A DNA stretch of 64,000 nucleotides from Burkholderiaceae bacterium (GTDB lineage Bacteria > Pseudomonadota > Gammaproteobacteria > Burkholderiales > Burkholderiaceae_E): NCBI GenBank assembly GCA_023954015.1, contig JAMLIS010000002.1, forward strand, positions 186,001 through 250,000. Direction: 5' to 3'. Below are positions 44,060 to 54,234 of the stretch, one piece after another. The notes beneath the pieces are model-generated. The model was not told the DNA's origin. It made no database searches and worked only from the letters and a program-made list of their open reading frames with translations. A program made the position numbers and the translations under genes. Position 1 is the first letter of the stretch, and every line of letters starts with the position of its first letter.

Positions 44060-44452
44060 TCAGGCCGCGGCGTACCGTTGCATGATCTTCGCCACCTTGT
44101 CCTCGAGCGTTGCCTTGGTGAACGGCTTGACGATGTAGCCGGCAGCGCCGCTCTGCGCGGCCTGGACGATGTCTTCCTTGCGCGCCTCCGCGGTCACCAT
44201 CAGTACGGGCAGATGCTTGAGCTCGTCGTCGGCCTTGATCGCCTGCAGCAGCTCGAAGCCGTTCATGTTCGGCATGTTGATGTCGGACACGACGAAGTCG
44301 AAGGGCTGCGCGCGCAACTTGGCCATCGCGGCGGTGCCGTCCTCGGCCTCGTCGGCGTTGTGGTAGCCCATCTCCTTCAGCAGGCTGCGCACGATCCGGC
44401 GCATCGTCGAGAAATCGTCGACGATCAGGAATCTCAAATCGGTTCGGGACAT
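44060..44452 (-). CDS. cheY: Chemotaxis response regulator CheY (second copy)
   Basis: This single-domain receiver of 130 residues is the motor-binding CheY type. The acidic pair is in [20 protein letters not shown], the phosphorylation site is Asp57 ([17 protein letters not shown]) and the conserved Lys is in [16 protein letters not shown]. The sequence is close to enteric CheY, and it directly precedes cheZ, so this copy most likely controls FliM. Confidence 0.95.
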   Translation of the reverse strand: MSRTDLRFLIVDDFSTMRRIVRSLLKEMGYHNADEAEDGTAAMAKLRAQPFDFVVSDINMPNMNGFELLQAIKADDELKHLPVLMVTAEARKEDIVQAAQSGAAGYIVKPFTKATLEDKVAKIMQRYAAA

Positions 44453-44464
44453 CTCGTTCCTCGT

Positions 44465-46663
44465 TCAGACACTGCGTCGGCGCGCCGCTTCGGCACCGCG
44501 CGCGGGATCCGGCGCGGCGCCTTGCGCCGTCGCCGCGCCACCGGCACGCAGGCGCGAGACGTTCGTCGCGCGGTTCGGACCGCGCCGATCGACGCCGATG
44601 CGCGCCGCATCGTCCTCGTCGTGAGCCGCCGGCGATCGCGGCGCCGGTTCGCCGGCCGCTTCGCCGCGGGTCGCCTCCCGCGATACGCCGCGAGCATTCG
44701 CATCGAGGCGGAACACCGCCACGGCGCGCAGCAGCTCCTGCGCCTGCATCTCGAGGCTCGCCGCCGCCGCTGCACTCTCCTCGACGAGCGCCGCGTTGTG
44801 CTGCGTCGCCTGGTCCATCTGGCCGACCGCCTCGCCCACCTGCACGACGCCCGTGCTCTGCTCGGCGCTGGCGTTGCTGATCTCGCCCATCAGCGCCGTG
44901 ACGCGGCCCACCGACGCGACGATTTCCTGCATCGTCGTACCCGCGCGGTCGACCAGCCTGGTGCCACGCTCGACGCGCTCCACGCTTGCGCCGATCAGCG
45001 CCTTGATCTCGCGCGCCGCGTCGGCCGATCGCTGTGCGAGATTGCGCACTTCGCCGGCGACGACGGCGAAGCCGCGACCCTGTTCGCCGGCACGCGCGGC
45101 CTCGACGGCCGCGTTCAGCGCCAGGATGTTGGTCTGGAACGCGATGCCGTCGATCACGTCGATGATGTCGGCGATGCGGCGCGAACTGTCGTCGATCTCC
45201 CGCATCGTCTCGACCACCTGGCCGACGACCTCGCCGCCCGACATCGCGACCACGCTCGCGCCGCGCGCGAGTTCGTCGGCGCGGCGGGCGTTGTCGGCGT
45301 TCTGCTGGACGGTGGCGCTCAACTGCTCCATCGAAGCGGCGGTCTCCTCGAGCGTGCTCGCCTGCTGCTCGGTACGCGTCGACAGGTCCGAGTTGCCCTG
45401 CGCGATCTGCGCGCTGCCCACCGCGACGCCTTCGGCGTGGCGGCGCACCTCGGCGACGACGTCGACCAGGCGCGCCTTCATGTACGCGAGCGCATCGACG
45501 AGCTGCCCGACCTCGTTGGTCCCGCGCGCCTTCAGCGAGGCGCCCAGGTCGCCGTCGGCGACGGCCTTCGCCAGCGAGACCGCCTCGGCCAGCGGCACCG
45601 TCAGGCTGCGCACGAAGACGATCATCAGCGCGACAGAGACGGCGACGATCGCCAGCAGCGCCGCGACCACGGCGAAGGCGCCCTGTCGCAGATCGGCGGA
45701 GCGCCCCTGAAGCCGCTTCGACAGCTCGTCCATCGCCGCTTCGTCGAAGGCATAGAGGCCGTCGATCGTGGCGGTCATCGCGTCGTAGTACTCGTCGCTG
45801 GCCAGGTCGAGCTGCTGGGCGGCGACCAGCCGCTGCTCGACCATGGCAAGCGCCGATTCCACGCGCTTCCTCATCGCGGCAACGCTTTCGCCCAGGCGCG
45901 ACTGCAGCGCGGGATCCGCCGCGTAGGCGTGCGCCAGGCTGCGATCGACGTCCGACAGCCGTTCGCCGAGCCGCTGCTTCGTTCCCGCCAGTTCGGCGCG
46001 TCCTCCATAGGACAGATTCTTCTCGACGAGCGCCGACGTTCCGTACGCACGCATGCGGCCGAGCATCTCCGCCGCCCACGGCATGTGCACGAGCGAAGCG
46101 TCCACTAGCGCGTTGCTGTCGGCGTCGGAGACGAGCGGCAGCCCGAAGTCGGCGAGCAGCGCGTCGGAGAGCGCGAGCAACGAACCGATCCATTCGGTGT
46201 GCAGTTGCGTGCTGCGCTCGGCCGACTTCAGCTCGCCGGCGCCGAGGGCCGCGTCGAGCGAAGTCCAGCGGCGCTTGCTCTCGCTCCATTGCTGCGCCAG
46301 CGCAGCACTCGCCTGCGCGGACGCGAGTTGCGCCTCGAAGGCTTCGATCGCCTCGGCGAGCGCGGCCCGCACCTGCGGCTGCTTCGAGGCCAGCGTCTCG
46401 TTGTCGTCCTGCCACAACGCCGAAAGCGAGCTCGCCGCGGCCAGCGCGCCGGCGACGACGCCGCGATGGTTCTGCGCGCGCTGCACGACCCGCTGCAGCG
46501 CGATCGCCGTCGCGGCGCCGTCGACGCGCCGCTGCGCGACGCGCACATCGTCGAAAGCGCGAAGCAGGTAGAGCGAGGTCGGCAGCGCGATCATCACGAG
46601 GCCGAGCACGCCCAGCACGACGAACTTCTGCGAAAGCCCGATGCGATGCAGCCAGGACATCAT
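44465..46663 (-). CDS. Membrane chemoreceptor with large helical sensor domain
   Basis: This is a 732-residue methyl-accepting chemotaxis protein. TM1 is at about residues 11-35 and TM2 at about 330-352. The ~295-residue extracytoplasmic region is all-helical and resembles NIT-type (nitrate/nitrite) sensor domains ([20 protein letters not shown] at its start). HAMP and the signalling domain follow with [20 protein letters not shown]. The C-terminus ends RRRSV without a CheR-tether pentapeptide. It sits inside the che operon between cheW and cheY2. The ligand is not predictable. An ATG three bases later is equally possible as start. Confidence 0.92.
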   Translation of the reverse strand: MMSWLHRIGLSQKFVVLGVLGLVMIALPTSLYLLRAFDDVRVAQRRVDGAATAIALQRVVQRAQNHRGVVAGALAAASSLSALWQDDNETLASKQPQVRAALAEAIEAFEAQLASAQASAALAQQWSESKRRWTSLDAALGAGELKSAERSTQLHTEWIGSLLALSDALLADFGLPLVSDADSNALVDASLVHMPWAAEMLGRMRAYGTSALVEKNLSYGGRAELAGTKQRLGERLSDVDRSLAHAYAADPALQSRLGESVAAMRKRVESALAMVEQRLVAAQQLDLASDEYYDAMTATIDGLYAFDEAAMDELSKRLQGRSADLRQGAFAVVAALLAIVAVSVALMIVFVRSLTVPLAEAVSLAKAVADGDLGASLKARGTNEVGQLVDALAYMKARLVDVVAEVRRHAEGVAVGSAQIAQGNSDLSTRTEQQASTLEETAASMEQLSATVQQNADNARRADELARGASVVAMSGGEVVGQVVETMREIDDSSRRIADIIDVIDGIAFQTNILALNAAVEAARAGEQGRGFAVVAGEVRNLAQRSADAAREIKALIGASVERVERGTRLVDRAGTTMQEIVASVGRVTALMGEISNASAEQSTGVVQVGEAVGQMDQATQHNAALVEESAAAAASLEMQAQELLRAVAVFRLDANARGVSREATRGEAAGEPAPRSPAAHDEDDAARIGVDRRGPNRATNVSRLRAGGAATAQGAAPDPARGAEAARRRSV

Positions 46664-46688
46664 GGAGTTCCGTTGCGCGCCGGCGCGA

Positions 46689-47222
46689 TCACTGGGCCGG
46701 GGCCTCGACGAGTCCCATGTCGGGGCTGGTCATCAGCTTCTCGATGTCGACGAGGATCAGCATGCGGTCGTCGACCGCGCCGATCGCGAGCAGGTAGTCG
46801 GTGTCCACGCTCGCATTGAATTCGGGCACCGGACGCAGCTGCCCGGGCCCGAGCGTGATGACGTCGGACACGGCGTCGACGACCATCCCGACGACGCGCG
46901 AGCCGATGTTGAGCACGATCACCACCGTGAAGTGATCGTACTTCGCTTCCTCGAGCCGCAGCTTCAGCCGCATGTCGACGATCGGCACGATGACGCCGCG
47001 CAGGTTCACGACTCCCTTGATGAACGGCGGCACGTTCGCCAGTCGCGTCGGCGGTTCGTACGAGCGGATCTCCTGCACGCGCAGGATGTCGATGCCGTAT
47101 TCCTCGTCGCCCAGCTTGAACGCCAGGAACTCGCGCGGGCGCGCCGCGGTCTCGCCGTGCGCCGCGGCGCCGGCCTGCCGCGTCGCGGCTTCGGTATCGG
47201 AGTGAATCGCTGTAGCAGTCAT
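46689..47222 (-). CDS. cheW: Chemotaxis coupling protein CheW
   Basis: CheW links receptors to CheA. The 177-residue protein has [20 protein letters not shown] and [20 protein letters not shown], the classic CheW blocks. The first ~28 residues are an Ala/Thr-rich extension. It lies between cheA and the chemoreceptor gene. Confidence 0.96.
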   Translation of the reverse strand: MTATAIHSDTEAATRQAGAAAHGETAARPREFLAFKLGDEEYGIDILRVQEIRSYEPPTRLANVPPFIKGVVNLRGVIVPIVDMRLKLRLEEAKYDHFTVVIVLNIGSRVVGMVVDAVSDVITLGPGQLRPVPEFNASVDTDYLLAIGAVDDRMLILVDIEKLMTSPDMGLVEAPAQ

Positions 47223-47255
47223 CGGATCGCTTTCCGGAACGGTTCGGGAAATTCT

Positions 47256-49364
47256 TCAATGCACCGACGCCGAGGCGGGTCGCACGTCGCGCACCTTGCG
47301 CGCGAGCGAGCCCACGTCGAGGATCAGCGCCACGCGCCCGTCGCCCATGATCGTGGCGCCGGAGACCCCGTCGACGCGTCGATAGTTCGCTTCGAGGTTC
47401 TTCACGACCACCTGCTGCTGGCCGACGAGCGCGTCGACGACGAGAGCGGCGCGTCGGCCTTCGCTTTCGACGACGACCATGATCGGCGCATCCGACGCAC
47501 GATCCGACGGCGGAACGGCGAACACGCGCTCGAGGTCGACGACCGGCAGGTATTCGTCGCGCACGTGCACCACCTGGCCACCGCCGATCGTTCGCAGTAC
47601 CGCGTCGCGCAGCTGGAACGACTCGACCACCGAGGCGAGGGGAACGATGTAGCAGTCGTCGCCGACGGCGACGCTCATGCCGTCCATGATCGCGAGCGTG
47701 AGCGGCAGGCGCACCTGCACGCGGGTGCCGCGTCCCTCGGCCGAGTCGATCTCGACCGTGCCGCCCAGCGCGGTGATGTTCTTCTTCACGACGTCCATGC
47801 CGACACCGCGTCCGGAAACGTCGGTGACGGCATCGGCCGTGGAGAAACCGGGGGCGAAGACGAGGTTCCAGACTTCGGAATCGGACATCGCGTCGGAAAC
47901 GTCCAGGCCGCGTTCGCGCGCCTTGGCCAGCAGCCGCACGCGCGAAAGCCCCCGCCCGTCGTCGCAGACCTCGATGACGATCGAGCCGCCCTGGTGCGAT
48001 GCCGACAGCGCGATCGTTCCGGTGTCGTTCTTGCCGGCCGCTCGGCGCTCGTCGGGCAGCTCGATCCCGTGGTCGCAGCTGTTGCGCACCAGGTGCATCA
48101 GCGGATCGATGATCTTCTCGATGACGCCCTTGTCGAGTTCGGTCGCTTCGCCGCGCGTGACGAAATCGACCTGCTTGCCCAGGCGCGCCGCGAGGTCGCG
48201 CAGCATGCGCGGGAACCGGGCGAAGACCACCGACATCGGGATCATCCGGATCGACATCACCGATTCCTGCAGGTTGCGCGTGTTGCGCTCGAGGTCGACC
48301 AGTCCGGCCGACAGCGACTCCTGCACCGAACGATCGAGGCGCGCCGCGTTCTGCGCGAGCATTGCCTGCGTGATCACCAGTTCGCCGACCAGGTTGATCA
48401 ACTGGTCCACCTTGTCCACCGAAACGCGCAGCGTCGATGCCTCGCCGGACTGCGCGCGGCTCGCCGCACGCCGTTCCACGGTGAGATCGACCGTGGAAGC
48501 GACGTCGCCCGCCTCGGGCCGCGCAGGATCCTGCGCACCGGCGCCGGCGCTCGCCGGCACTGCTGCACGCGACGCGTCGAAGCCATCGTCGTGCGCGCCT
48601 GCCGCAGCAGCGTCGCGTGCAGGCCCGGCGACCGGCTGCATCCCGGGCACGCCGGGCGCGCCGTCGTGGAAACCGTATCCGTCGGAGATCGGCTGCAGCA
48701 TCACGCGATCGCGCTCGACGTGGAAGGTGAACAGGTCGATCAGCTCGTCGTCGGAGCTGTTGGTGCAGACGCGGAAGCGGCGCATTCCGTCGGCTGCCTG
48801 GCCCGCGTCGAGGCGCTCGATCGTCCCGAGGTCCTCGATCTCGCGAAAGAGTTCGAACAACTGCTCGGCCCGCTCGGGCGCCTCCAGCGGCCCGACGACG
48901 AGCTCGAGCACGCGCGCACCGGTGCGCGCCGGGCTCTCGCTCGCCTGTCCCGCGGCGAGCGCTCGGAGGCTCGCGCGCAGCGCCGCATCGTCGGCGCCCG
49001 GCTCGTTGCCGCCGGATCGGTGCCGATCCAGGTGGGCGCGCATCGCGTCGCCCGACTGCAGCAGGACGTCGACCATCGCGACGCTCGGCACGAGTTCGCG
49101 CCGGCGCAGCCGGTCGAGCAGCGTCTCCATCTCGTGCGTGAGGGCGGCCAGCTCGGCGAAACCGAAAGTCGCCGCGCCGCCCTTCACCGAATGCGCGCAG
49201 CGGAAGATCGCGTTCAAGGTCTCGTCGTCGGCAGCCTCGAGATCGATTTCGAGCAGCAGTTGCTCCATCCGCTCGAGGTTCTCCGCCGCTTCCTCGAAGA
49301 AGACCTCGAAGAACTGGCTCAGGTCGAGTCCGGCGCCGCCGCTCGTCGAGCCGGGCTCGCTCAT
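47256..49364 (-). CDS. cheA: Chemotaxis histidine kinase CheA
   Basis: CheA phosphorylates CheY and CheB. The 702-residue protein has the P1 phosphotransfer domain with His58 (FRCAHSVKGGAATFGFAELA), a P2-like region (about residues 140-215), P3 (VDKVDQLINLVGELVITQAM), the P4 ATPase with HLVRNSCDHGIELPDER, DDGRGL and GRGVGMDVVKKNI, and the C-terminal CheW-like P5. The cheA ATG overlaps the stop of the preceding cheY by four bases. Confidence 0.96.
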   Translation of the reverse strand: MSEPGSTSGGAGLDLSQFFEVFFEEAAENLERMEQLLLEIDLEAADDETLNAIFRCAHSVKGGAATFGFAELAALTHEMETLLDRLRRRELVPSVAMVDVLLQSGDAMRAHLDRHRSGGNEPGADDAALRASLRALAAGQASESPARTGARVLELVVGPLEAPERAEQLFELFREIEDLGTIERLDAGQAADGMRRFRVCTNSSDDELIDLFTFHVERDRVMLQPISDGYGFHDGAPGVPGMQPVAGPARDAAAAGAHDDGFDASRAAVPASAGAGAQDPARPEAGDVASTVDLTVERRAASRAQSGEASTLRVSVDKVDQLINLVGELVITQAMLAQNAARLDRSVQESLSAGLVDLERNTRNLQESVMSIRMIPMSVVFARFPRMLRDLAARLGKQVDFVTRGEATELDKGVIEKIIDPLMHLVRNSCDHGIELPDERRAAGKNDTGTIALSASHQGGSIVIEVCDDGRGLSRVRLLAKARERGLDVSDAMSDSEVWNLVFAPGFSTADAVTDVSGRGVGMDVVKKNITALGGTVEIDSAEGRGTRVQVRLPLTLAIMDGMSVAVGDDCYIVPLASVVESFQLRDAVLRTIGGGQVVHVRDEYLPVVDLERVFAVPPSDRASDAPIMVVVESEGRRAALVVDALVGQQQVVVKNLEANYRRVDGVSGATIMGDGRVALILDVGSLARKVRDVRPASASVH

Positions 49365-49741
49365 TGCCCGCTCCCCGGATCCGGAATCACCTTGCGGATC
49401 ACCTCGACGAGCTTGGCCGGGTCGAAGGGCTTGACCATCCAGCCGGTGGCCCCCGCTTCGCGTCCGGCGCGCTTCATTTCGTCGCCCGATTCGGTGGTCA
49501 GGATGAGGATCGGCGTGCAGCGGTACTGCGGCAGCGAACGCAGCTTGCGCGTGAGCCCGATTCCGTCGAGTCGCGGCATGTTCTGGTCGGTGAGCACGAG
49601 ATCGAAGCTGCGCTCGCTCGACTTGTTCCAGGCGTCCTGCCCGTCCTCGGCGACGACCACGTCGAAGCCGGCCCCGCGCAGCGTGAACGACACCATCTGC
49701 CGCATCGATACCGAATCGTCGACCGCAAGAATCGTCTTCAT
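49361..49741 (-). CDS. cheY1: CheY-type response regulator (first copy)
   Basis: This 126-residue receiver begins MKTILAVDDSVSMRQMVSFT; the ATG at 49741 is preferred over an upstream start because the extra residues lack similarity. The phosphorylation site is Asp52 (LVLTDQNMPRLDGIGLTRKL) and the Lys is in GWMVKPFDPAKLVEV. It is of the PilH/CheY1 type that often directly precedes cheA in Burkholderiales and may act as phosphate sink or as regulator of another output. Confidence 0.93.
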   Translation of the reverse strand: MKTILAVDDSVSMRQMVSFTLRGAGFDVVVAEDGQDAWNKSSERSFDLVLTDQNMPRLDGIGLTRKLRSLPQYRCTPILILTTESGDEMKRAGREAGATGWMVKPFDPAKLVEVIRKVIPDPGSGQ

Positions 49742-49764
49742 CCTTCTTTCCCCCGTCGTCGATC

Positions 49765-50148
49765 TCAGTCGAACAACTCGACCGATCCCGCTTCCATTTC
49801 GGCGCACGTCACCGGATTGGCACGCGCGCGCGGCGCTTCGATCACCGATTCGCCGTCCTCGTCGGGGCCGAAGGCTCCGTCAGCGAGGCGATCGGCGCAG
49901 TTGCGAAGGCGCTGCCGCGTGTGCGCGAGCGACTGCGCGGCAAGGTCGTGAAACTGCATCGCCGTGATCGCCACCTGCGCGTCGGCGCCCGGCACCGCCG
50001 CATCGGCCGGCAGCACGCGCAGCAGCGCTCCGAAGGCGTCGTCGAGCAGCTCGCGCAGGCGATCGAGATCGTTGCAGGCGGCGACGATCCCTTCCTGGAT
50101 ATCGGCCGCGAGCCCGAGTGCCAGCGCACCGTTCGTCGGATCGTTCAT
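49765..50148 (-). CDS. Small helical protein with CheZ-like DxxxQ motif
   Basis: I do not recognise a named family with certainty. The 127-residue protein is mostly alpha-helical. Residues 65-76 read QFHDLAAQSLAH: the segment lines up with QDFHDLTGQVVA of CheZ in this same operon, keeping the D and Q of the DxxxQ catalytic pair. It is shorter than CheZ and ends GSVELFD in place of the CheY-binding helix DELLANLGF. A GGAG ribosome site precedes the ATG. It lies four bases after cheB and 23 bases before cheY1, so a role on CheY1 or CheB phosphate is a reasonable inference. Confidence 0.75.
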   Translation of the reverse strand: MNDPTNGALALGLAADIQEGIVAACNDLDRLRELLDDAFGALLRVLPADAAVPGADAQVAITAMQFHDLAAQSLAHTRQRLRNCADRLADGAFGPDEDGESVIEAPRARANPVTCAEMEAGSVELFD

Positions 50149-50152
50149 CGGT

Positions 50153-51346
50153 CTACTCCGTCGTGACGGACGTACGCGAAGGCGCGTTCGCCGCGCGGAC
50201 GCATTCGATCAGGCGCGGGGCGATTCCCGCGAGCGGAAGCACTTCGTGCGCGGCGCCGTGCGCGATCGCCTCGCGCGGCATGCCGAAGATCACGCAGCTG
50301 GCCTCGTCCTGCGCGATGTTCCAGCTGCCCGCCTCGCGCATCTCGCGCATCGCGCGCGCGCCGTCGGCGCCCATGCCGGTGAGCATCACGCCGATCGCAT
50401 TCGGCCCCGCTGCATGCGCGGCCGAGCGGAACAGCACTTCCACCGACGGGCGGTGCCGGTTCACCGGCTCGCCGTCGGCCACGCGCGCGATGTAGTTCGA
50501 TCCCGAGCGCTCCACCCACAGATGCAGTCCGCCCGGCGCGATGTACGCGTGCCCCGGCAGCACGCGTTCGCCGTCGATCGCCTCCTTGACGGCGATCCGG
50601 CACAGCGAGTCCAGGCGCGCGGCGTAGCTCTTCGTGAATCCGGCCGGCATGTGCTGGGTGACGACGATCGCCGGGAAATCGGCGGGAAGGTTCACCAGCA
50701 CCTCGCGCGTGGCTTCGGTGCCGCCGGTGGACGCGCCGATGAAGACCAGTCGCTCGGTCGTGCGCCAGCGCGACGGCGCGCTGGACACCGCAGCCGTCGC
50801 CGGCGGCGGCATCACCGTCGCCGTACCGGCCGGCGGAGTCGCGACGCGCAGCGGCACCGCTCGTGCCTGCCCCGAATCCCGGTGCACGGGCGTCGGTACG
50901 GCTCGGCGCAGCGGTCTCGGCCGCGCAGCCGCCGCAACGCGCAGCTTCTCCACGATTTCGGCGGCGAGCGCGTTCAGGCCGTCGGCCACGCCGATCCGCG
51001 GTTTCGCGACGAAGTCGATCGCGCCCAGTTCGAGCGCCTGCAAGGTGACCTCGGCGCCGCGCTCGGTCAGCGTCGACACCATCAGGACCGGCATCGGGCG
51101 CAGGCGCATCAGCCGCCCGAGGAAGTCGAGTCCGTCCATCTTCGGCATCTCGACGTCGAGCGTGATGACGTCGGGATCGAGCCGCCGGATCAGTTCACGC
51201 GCGATCAGCGGATCGCCTGCGGCGCCGATGCACTCCATGTCGGGCTGCGCGTCGACGATCTTCGCGAGCAGGCAGCGAACCAGGGCCGAGTCGTCGACGA
51301 CGAGCACGCGAATCCTGCGCGAGGCGGTCGGCGCGAGCATCGTCAT
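50153..51346 (-). CDS. cheB: Chemoreceptor glutamate methylesterase/deamidase CheB
   Basis: CheB removes methyl groups from chemoreceptors. The 397-residue protein has an N-terminal receiver (Asp64 in [20 protein letters not shown]), a Pro/Ala-rich linker at about residues 140-200 and the methylesterase domain with the catalytic Ser, His and Asp in [32 protein letters not shown] and [16 protein letters not shown]. Its ATG overlaps the cheD stop by four bases. Confidence 0.96.
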   Translation of the reverse strand: MTMLAPTASRRIRVLVVDDSALVRCLLAKIVDAQPDMECIGAAGDPLIARELIRRLDPDVITLDVEMPKMDGLDFLGRLMRLRPMPVLMVSTLTERGAEVTLQALELGAIDFVAKPRIGVADGLNALAAEIVEKLRVAAAARPRPLRRAVPTPVHRDSGQARAVPLRVATPPAGTATVMPPPATAAVSSAPSRWRTTERLVFIGASTGGTEATREVLVNLPADFPAIVVTQHMPAGFTKSYAARLDSLCRIAVKEAIDGERVLPGHAYIAPGGLHLWVERSGSNYIARVADGEPVNRHRPSVEVLFRSAAHAAGPNAIGVMLTGMGADGARAMREMREAGSWNIAQDEASCVIFGMPREAIAHGAAHEVLPLAGIAPRLIECVRAANAPSRTSVTTE

Positions 51347-52017
51347 CGCCGGGCTCCCGGAGCGTCGGCGAACAGCTCGATCCGGCCGCCGGCGCCGGCC
51401 AGCGGCCGCGCGCGCTGCGCCGCCGAACGCTCCTGCTGCACGAGCGCCTGCGGATCCGCCGGCAGCAATCGCTTGACCACCGCGCGCCCGCTTGCCGGCA
51501 TGAAGCAGATCTTCCGCGGATGCACGTCGAGCACGTCGCGGCCGACCACCGGGATCCGCTCGGTCTTCAGGTAGTCGAGAGCGAAGCGCGTGTTGCGCTC
51601 GCCGACGTTCACCGTGTCCATTCCGGCGATCACCTGCGCGCCGCCGAAGACCTTGGCCTCGAGCGAGCTGCGCGAGGCCCCCTGGCGCAGCATCTCGTTG
51701 ATCAGCAACTCCATCGCGAAGGCGCCGTAGCGGCCGTCCGCGCAGGCCCCGTCGGGCAGCATGAAATGGTTCAGCCCCCCGATGCGACGATCGCGGTCCC
51801 ACAGGCACGCAGCGATGCACGAACCGAGCGTCGTCATGATCAGGATGTCGTCGGCGTGCACGAAATACTCGCCGGGCAGCACCTTGACCGCCTCGTTGCC
51901 GAAATGACTGTCGAACCAGAAGAACGACGCCTCGCCCGGCCGGCGCGGTGCGGCGCGCAGTTGCGCGAGCCGCGACGACGACGCTGCCGCTGCCGGCGGA
52001 GTGGCGTCGACCCTCAT
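51343..52017 (-). CDS. cheD: Chemoreceptor glutamine deamidase CheD
   Basis: CheD deamidates receptor Gln residues. The ATG at 52017 gives 224 residues. The catalytic Cys and His lie in [20 protein letters not shown] and LNHFMLPDG. The segment [20 protein letters not shown] is also typical. It overlaps both cheR and cheB by four bases. Confidence 0.95.
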   Translation of the reverse strand: MRVDATPPAAAASSSRLAQLRAAPRRPGEASFFWFDSHFGNEAVKVLPGEYFVHADDILIMTTLGSCIAACLWDRDRRIGGLNHFMLPDGACADGRYGAFAMELLINEMLRQGASRSSLEAKVFGGAQVIAGMDTVNVGERNTRFALDYLKTERIPVVGRDVLDVHPRKICFMPASGRAVVKRLLPADPQALVQQERSAAQRARPLAGAGGRIELFADAPGARR

Positions 52018-52877
52018 TCGCGCTCGTAGACGGTCTTGCCCAGCGCGCGGAAGAGATCGCGCGACGAGCCGAAGTTTTCCGAATGCCCGGCGAACAGCCA
52101 GCCTCGCGGGGCCATCGCCGCATGGATCCGCCCGAGCACGCTGCGTTGCGTGGCTGCGTCGAAATAGATCATCACGTTGCGACAGAAGACGAAGTCGACC
52201 GCTTCGTCGAGCGTCCAGCGCCCGTCGGCCAGGTTCAACGGCCGGAAGGCGACCAGCCGGCGCAGCTCGGGACGCACCCGCACGAAGCCCTCGTTCGGGC
52301 CGGTTCCGCGCAGGAAGTGGCGGCGCAGGCGTTCCGCGCCCAGCCCGCGCGAATCGATCGGATAGACGCCGCGCCCGGCCGCCTCGAGCACCTTCGTGTT
52401 GATGTCGCTGCCGAGGATGCGAACGTCGGCGCCCGACCCGAGCGTCTCGACGACCGTCATCGCGATCGAGTACGGTTCCTCGCCGGTCGAAGCCGCCGCG
52501 CACCAGATGCGTACCCGGCGCGAGCCGCGACGACGCAGTTCGTCGGCGAGCAGCGCGAAATGGTGCTCCTCGCGAAAGAACGCGGTGAGATTCGTCGTCA
52601 GGCAGTTGACGAACTCCTGCCATTCGAGATCGGCCTCGGGACCGCTTGCCTGCTCGAGCCAGCGCAGGTAGTCGGCGAAGCAGTCGTGCCCGCGCTCGCG
52701 CAGCCGCCTCGAGAGACGGCTGTATACCATTGCCTGCTTGGCCGGGCTCAGGTCGATGCCGGCGCGTTCGCGAATCAGCGTACGCACCCGCTCGAAGTCC
52801 GGCCGCTCCATCGCGAACGGGGCCGCCCCGGCGGGCGGCTTCGCCGAAGGTTGGCGCGCGGAAGGAACGACTTGCAT
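52014..52877 (-). CDS. cheR: Chemoreceptor glutamate methyltransferase CheR
   Basis: CheR methylates chemoreceptors using S-adenosylmethionine. The ATG at 52877 gives 287 residues. The helical N-terminal domain is followed by [20 protein letters not shown], the SAM site [16 protein letters not shown] and [16 protein letters not shown]. It opens the che operon and has a sigma-28 type promoter 72 bases upstream. One receptor in the window (12528-14360) carries a C-terminal pentapeptide that CheR could bind. Confidence 0.96.
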   Translation of the reverse strand: MQVVPSARQPSAKPPAGAAPFAMERPDFERVRTLIRERAGIDLSPAKQAMVYSRLSRRLRERGHDCFADYLRWLEQASGPEADLEWQEFVNCLTTNLTAFFREEHHFALLADELRRRGSRRVRIWCAAASTGEEPYSIAMTVVETLGSGADVRILGSDINTKVLEAAGRGVYPIDSRGLGAERLRRHFLRGTGPNEGFVRVRPELRRLVAFRPLNLADGRWTLDEAVDFVFCRNVMIYFDAATQRSVLGRIHAAMAPRGWLFAGHSENFGSSRDLFRALGKTVYERE

Positions 52878-52948
52878 GCGAAGTGACGGGCGAAGCCAAA
52901 GGCGACAGAAAGCGACGGACGCCGGTCCGCCGGCCCGCACTTCGGGGG

Positions 52949-52975
52949 ATATCGGCAGGAAATCGTCCGGCTGTA
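52949..52975 (-). promoter_or_regulatory. Sigma-28 promoter of the che operon
   Basis: On the minus strand: TACA, 15 bases, GCCGATAT. This matches 3 of 4 and 7 of 8 consensus positions with exact spacing. It would give a leader of about 65 bases to cheR and could drive all eleven genes down to the HD-GYP gene. Confidence 0.65.
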
Positions 52976-53076
52976 GGGGCCGCACCGATTCTCCGGCGCA
53001 ACACTTTGCGCCGATCCGTCGAACAGCGGCGTCCAGCCCGTACAATTCACGCGTCCGCCCTTCGTCGTCGAACGCC

Positions 53077-54234
53077 TTGGCCGTCGATTCCCCCCCTCCG
53101 ATCGACCCGACACGGCCTTTTCGCCTGCTCGTCGCAGAGAACGAGTTCGAGTTCGAACTGCTGCTCGCCACGCTGGTGCGCGACGGGCTGCCGCTGGCTG
53201 CCCATCGCGTCGAAACGCAGGGGGAGCTGCGCGCGGCGCTCGAGCGCGACTGGGACGCGGTCATCGCCGCGCACCGGCTGCCGGAACTGCCGGCCATGGA
53301 AGCATTGCGCATCGTGCGTTCCCGACGGCCCGCGCTCCCGTTCCTCGTCGTCTCGGGCAGCGGAGGCGAGGAAAGCGCGGTGTCGGCGATGCGCAGCGGT
53401 GCCGACGACTATCTCGTCGAGGGACGCCTGGCGCGGCTCGCGCCGGCGCTGCTCAACGCAATGGCGATCGCGCACGCGCGGCGCGACCGCGAACAAGCGC
53501 TGCATGCGCTCGAACGCTCCGAGCGGCGCCTGCGCGAGCTGTACGCCCATCTCGAATCGGTCGTCGACGAGGAGCGGGCTCGCATCGCGCGCGACGTCCA
53601 CGACGACATCGGCGGCGCACTGACCACCCTGCGCTTCGACCTGTCCTGGATCGAACGCAACGGCGATCCGGCGTCGGCCGAGCGCGCGCGCTGCGCGCTG
53701 CGCACGCTGGTCGGCGTCATGCAGTCGGCGCAGCGCATCCAGCGCAACCTGCGCCCGCCGGTGCTCGACGCCGGCCTCGTCGACGCGATGCACTGGCAGG
53801 TCGGCGAGTTCCGCCGCAGCACCGGCATCGATGCCGTCTTCGAGCACAACGTCGACACGCTCGAACTGGACGAAACGCGCGCGATGACCGTCTACCGCGT
53901 GCTGCAGGAATCGCTCACCAACGTCGCCCGCCACGCGCAGGCGAACGCGGTGCGCATCGACCTGCTGGTCGGCGCGGAGGAGCTCTCGCTCGAGATCGCC
54001 GACGACGGCGTCGGCCTTTCCGCGAAGGCGCTCGAGAAGGCGGGCTCCTTCGGCCTGCGCGGATTGGCCGAGCGAGCGCGACGCGCCGGCGGGTGGATCG
54101 ACGCATCGCGCACCGAACGCGGCAGCTGCGTGCTGCTGTCGATGCCGCTGCGCGCGACCGCGGCGACATCGGCTGCCGCGTCGTCCGGCGGCCGGCCGCA
54201 CGAAGCCTCCGCCGAGCCGGAAACCGCGCAATGA
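53077..54234 (+). CDS. NarX-type histidine kinase with degenerate receiver domain
   Basis: No ATG is available at the right place; the TTG at 53077 gives 385 residues. Residues about 15-125 have a receiver fold but lack key residues: the acidic pair reads AENE, the phosphorylation position is Ala65 (DAVIAAHRLP) and the Lys is missing (DDYLVEGRLARL). A helical linker leads to the HisKA_3 domain with His175 (ERARIARDVHDDIGGALTTL) and the ATPase domain (LQESLTNVARHAQANAVRID, DDGVGL). No membrane segment is present, so it is a soluble kinase. It overlaps the response regulator gene by four bases. A TACAAT sequence at 53041-53046 may be part of its promoter. Confidence 0.88.
   Translation: MAVDSPPPIDPTRPFRLLVAENEFEFELLLATLVRDGLPLAAHRVETQGELRAALERDWDAVIAAHRLPELPAMEALRIVRSRRPALPFLVVSGSGGEESAVSAMRSGADDYLVEGRLARLAPALLNAMAIAHARRDREQALHALERSERRLRELYAHLESVVDEERARIARDVHDDIGGALTTLRFDLSWIERNGDPASAERARCALRTLVGVMQSAQRIQRNLRPPVLDAGLVDAMHWQVGEFRRSTGIDAVFEHNVDTLELDETRAMTVYRVLQESLTNVARHAQANAVRIDLLVGAEELSLEIADDGVGLSAKALEKAGSFGLRGLAERARRAGGWIDASRTERGSCVLLSMPLRATAATSAAASSGGRPHEASAEPETAQ

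Noticed and set aside
46641..49967. A 1108-codon open frame antisense to cheW and cheA
   Set aside because: Its codon pattern is the mirror of cheA and cheW; the translation has no recognisable fold and is dominated by Arg, His and Val.
52738..53076. An upstream ATG extension of the kinase gene
   Set aside because: The extra 113 residues are encoded antisense to the start of cheR, have no similarity to kinase domains and lie before the conserved receiver fold. The TTG at 53077 is more likely.
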